Shown here: positions 62,341 through 64,000 of the stretch, in pieces
Layout: the number at the start of each line of letters is the position of its first letter
Numbering within the stretch: position 1 is the stretch's first letter
NCBI RefSeq assembly: GCF_002858675.1
Contig: NZ_PJZF01000014.1
Span: forward strand, 62,001-126,000
Direction: 5' to 3'
DNA: 64,000 nt
Origin: Chimaeribacter californicus
GTDB taxonomy: Bacteria; Pseudomonadota; Gammaproteobacteria; Enterobacterales; Enterobacteriaceae
Program-made: the position numbers and the translations under genes
The notes under the pieces: model-generated
Told to the model about the DNA's origin: nothing
Seen by the model: the letters and a program-made list of their open reading frames with translations, nothing else
Database searches by the model: none

Positions 62341-63672
62341 ATGGAAACGCTGTCTGCGCTTTATAAAGATCATATCGCCACTCTCCAGCAACGCACACGC
62401 GAGGTACTTGCCCGCCATCAGCTGGACGGTTTGCTGATTCACTCCGGGGAATTGCTCACCGTTTTCCTGGATGACCATACCTACCCCTTCAAAGTGAACC
62501 CGCAATTCAAAGCATGGGTGCCGGTCACGCAGGTGCCTAACTGTTGGCTGTGGGTGGATGGCGTGAATAAGCCGAAACTCTGGTTCTATTCCCCGGTGGA
62601 TTACTGGCATAACGTTGAGCCGCTGCCGGAAAGCTTCTGGACGTCAGAGGTGGAGATCGTCGCGCTGAAAAATGCTGATGAGATTGCCTCCCTGCTGCCG
62701 CCTGCCCGCGACCGGGTGGCGTATCTTGGTTATGCGCAAGGGCGCGCGGCCGGGCTGGGCATTAAAGCTGAGTATATCAACCCGCAGGGCGTGATCGATT
62801 ACCTGCATTACTACCGCGCTTATAAAACCGGGTATGAGCTGGCCTGCATGCGTGAGGCGCAGAAACTGGCCGTGGCGGGGCACCGCGCCGCGCATGAGGC
62901 GTTTCTCTCCGGCATGAATGAGTTCGACATCAATATGGCCTACCTCACCGCGACCGGCCACCGTGACACCGATGTGCCTTACGGCAATATCGTGGCGCTG
63001 AATGAGCATGCGGCGGTGTTGCACTATACCCAGCTGCAATATCAGGTGCCGGCAGACGTCCGCAGTTTCCTGATCGATGCGGGCGCGGAATACAACGGTT
63101 ATGCGGCTGATATTACCCGTACCTACGCCGCCCAGCCGGACAGTGATTTTGCTGCGCTGGTAAACGATCTCAACGAGCAGGAGCTGGCCGTCATCGGTAC
63201 CCTGCAGGCCGGTACCCGTTACACCGACTACCATGTGCAGATGCATCACCGCATTGCCGCTTTGCTGAAAAAACATGGGCTGGTAAATAACATCAGCGAA
63301 GAGGCGATGGTGGAGCAGGGGTTGACTACACCGTTCCTGCCGCATGGCCTGGGCCACCCGCTGGGTTTGCAGGTGCATGATGTCGCCGGATTTATGCAGG
63401 ATGATACCGGTACCCACCTCGCTGCGCCGTCCCGCTATCCTTATCTGCGCTGTACGCGTGTGCTGGAGCCGGGCATGGTGCTGACCATCGAGCCGGGTCT
63501 CTACTTTATTGAGTCACTGTTGGCCCCGTGGCGCGAAGGGCAGTTCAGTCAGCATTTCGACTGGGGGCGCATCGAGGCCCTGAAGCCGTTCGGCGGCATC
63601 CGTATCGAGGATAATGTGGTGATTTACCCGGACCGTATTGAAAACATGACCCGCGATCTTAATCTGGCCTGA
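62341..63672 (+). CDS. pepQ: Xaa-Pro dipeptidase PepQ
   Basis: Metal-dependent prolidase splitting Xaa-Pro dipeptides. The 443-residue protein has the pita-bread-fold ligands: Asp in [20 protein letters not shown] (two Asp), His in [18 protein letters not shown], Glu in [11 protein letters not shown] and Glu in [10 protein letters not shown]. The ATG follows AAAGGATATT; a GTG one codon earlier is less likely. It diverges from fadB and overlaps yigZ by one base (TGATG), as expected for this E. coli-like gene order. Confidence 0.95.
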   Translation: METLSALYKDHIATLQQRTREVLARHQLDGLLIHSGELLTVFLDDHTYPFKVNPQFKAWVPVTQVPNCWLWVDGVNKPKLWFYSPVDYWHNVEPLPESFWTSEVEIVALKNADEIASLLPPARDRVAYLGYAQGRAAGLGIKAEYINPQGVIDYLHYYRAYKTGYELACMREAQKLAVAGHRAAHEAFLSGMNEFDINMAYLTATGHRDTDVPYGNIVALNEHAAVLHYTQLQYQVPADVRSFLIDAGAEYNGYAADITRTYAAQPDSDFAALVNDLNEQELAVIGTLQAGTRYTDYHVQMHHRIAALLKKHGLVNNISEEAMVEQGLTTPFLPHGLGHPLGLQVHDVAGFMQDDTGTHLAAPSRYPYLRCTRVLEPGMVLTIEPGLYFIESLLAPWREGQFSQHFDWGRIEALKPFGGIRIEDNVVIYPDRIENMTRDLNLA

Positions 63673-64000
63673 TGCAACCCTACCCGATACCGGCTGAAAC
63701 CCTGGAATTCAGCGAAGAGATTAAGAAAAGCCGTTTTATCACCCTGCTGGCCCATGCCGGCGGGGCTGACGCGGCCAAAGCCTTTGTACAACAGTGCCGG
63801 CAACAACATCCTGATGCCCGGCACCATTGCTGGGCGTTTGTCGCCGGGCCGCCGGGCGATTCGCAGCAGCTCGGCTTCTCCGATGATGGCGAACCTTCAG
63901 GCACGGCCGGGAAACCGATGCTGGCCCAGCTGATGGGCAGCGGGGTAGGGGAGATTGTGGCGGTGGTCGTGCGCTATTACGGCGGAATAAAGCTGGGCAC
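63672..64000 (+). CDS. yigZ: IMPACT-family protein YigZ, N-terminal part (3' end outside window)
   Basis: Only the first 109 codons are present. The N-terminal IMPACT/UPF0029 domain is clear: EFSEEIKKSRFITLLAHA, HHCWAFVAG, SDDGEPSGTAGKPML and VVRYYGGIKLGT. The family may bind nucleic acid or translation factors; the E. coli function is not settled. The ATG overlaps the pepQ stop codon by one base, so translation is coupled. Confidence 0.92.
   Translation, partial: MQPYPIPAETLEFSEEIKKSRFITLLAHAGGADAAKAFVQQCRQQHPDARHHCWAFVAGPPGDSQQLGFSDDGEPSGTAGKPMLAQLMGSGVGEIVAVVVRYYGGIKLG

Overview
The window is chromosomal, GC-rich DNA of an enterobacterium (order Enterobacterales), most likely Serratia or a close member of the Yersiniaceae. 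Nearly every housekeeping protein reads as an orthologue of its E. coli counterpart. The gene order is not that of E. coli. A block that sits near ftsY/liv/ugp in E. coli (dcrB to yhhA) here lies between yigL and bioP/metR, which are close neighbours in the E. coli recQ-metE-ubiE-fadBA region. From memory, Yersinia and Serratia share this arrangement. The Mg-type HemB, a DUF1820 gene and an aminotransferase gene between liv and ugp fit that placement. No rRNA, tRNA, CRISPR array, insertion sequence or prophage was recognised.

Layout. (1) 1-4.5 kb: the 3' end of recQ, rhtC, a 650-base non-coding stretch full of duplicated hairpin elements, then rhtB, pldB and yigL. (2) 4.5-14.1 kb: an accessory carbohydrate divergon. 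Leftward: a lipoprotein binding protein, two ABC permeases, a GH13 alpha-glucosidase-like enzyme and a GH130 mannoside-phosphorylase-like enzyme. Rightward: a LacI-type regulator, a phosphomannomutase and a MalK/UgpC-type ATPase. The divergent gap carries two near-identical 14-bp palindromes exactly 33 bp apart. (3) 14.1-23.3 kb: dcrB, yhhQ, tusA, yhhN, a DUF1820 gene, yhhM, yhhL, rsmD, ftsY-ftsE-ftsX, rpoH and panM. (4) 23.3-36.4 kb: livKHMGF, a PLP aminotransferase, a Pho-box-controlled ugpBAECQ operon, an AEC-family transporter and yhhA. (5) 36.6-41.7 kb: bioP, metR, metE and dlhH. (6) 41.9-44.8 kb: a large type Va autotransporter inserted between dlhH and udp. (7) 45.2-64 kb: udp, rmuC, ubiEJB, tatABC, tatD, hemB, rfaH, pepE, ubiD, fre, fadBA, pepQ and the start of yigZ.

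How the parts work together. The divergon looks like a complete import and breakdown route for an oligosaccharide containing both alpha-glucose and beta-mannose. ABC import would be followed by GH13 removal of alpha-glucosyl units, GH130 phosphorolysis to mannose 1-phosphate, and phosphomannomutase conversion to mannose 6-phosphate. I recall a Listeria cluster with the same gene content that includes a characterised beta-1,2-mannobiose phosphorylase, but the natural substrate is unknown to me. This is the best candidate for a poorly described system in the window. The rest is core metabolism and envelope function, with recognisable control sites for PhoB (ugp), MetJ/MetR (metE/metR), CRP (udp), FadR (fadBA) and sigma-E (rpoH).

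Limits. All homology calls come from reading the translations and recalling E. coli relatives; no searches were run. Start codons were chosen by comparison with remembered orthologues and by Shine-Dalgarno spacing.
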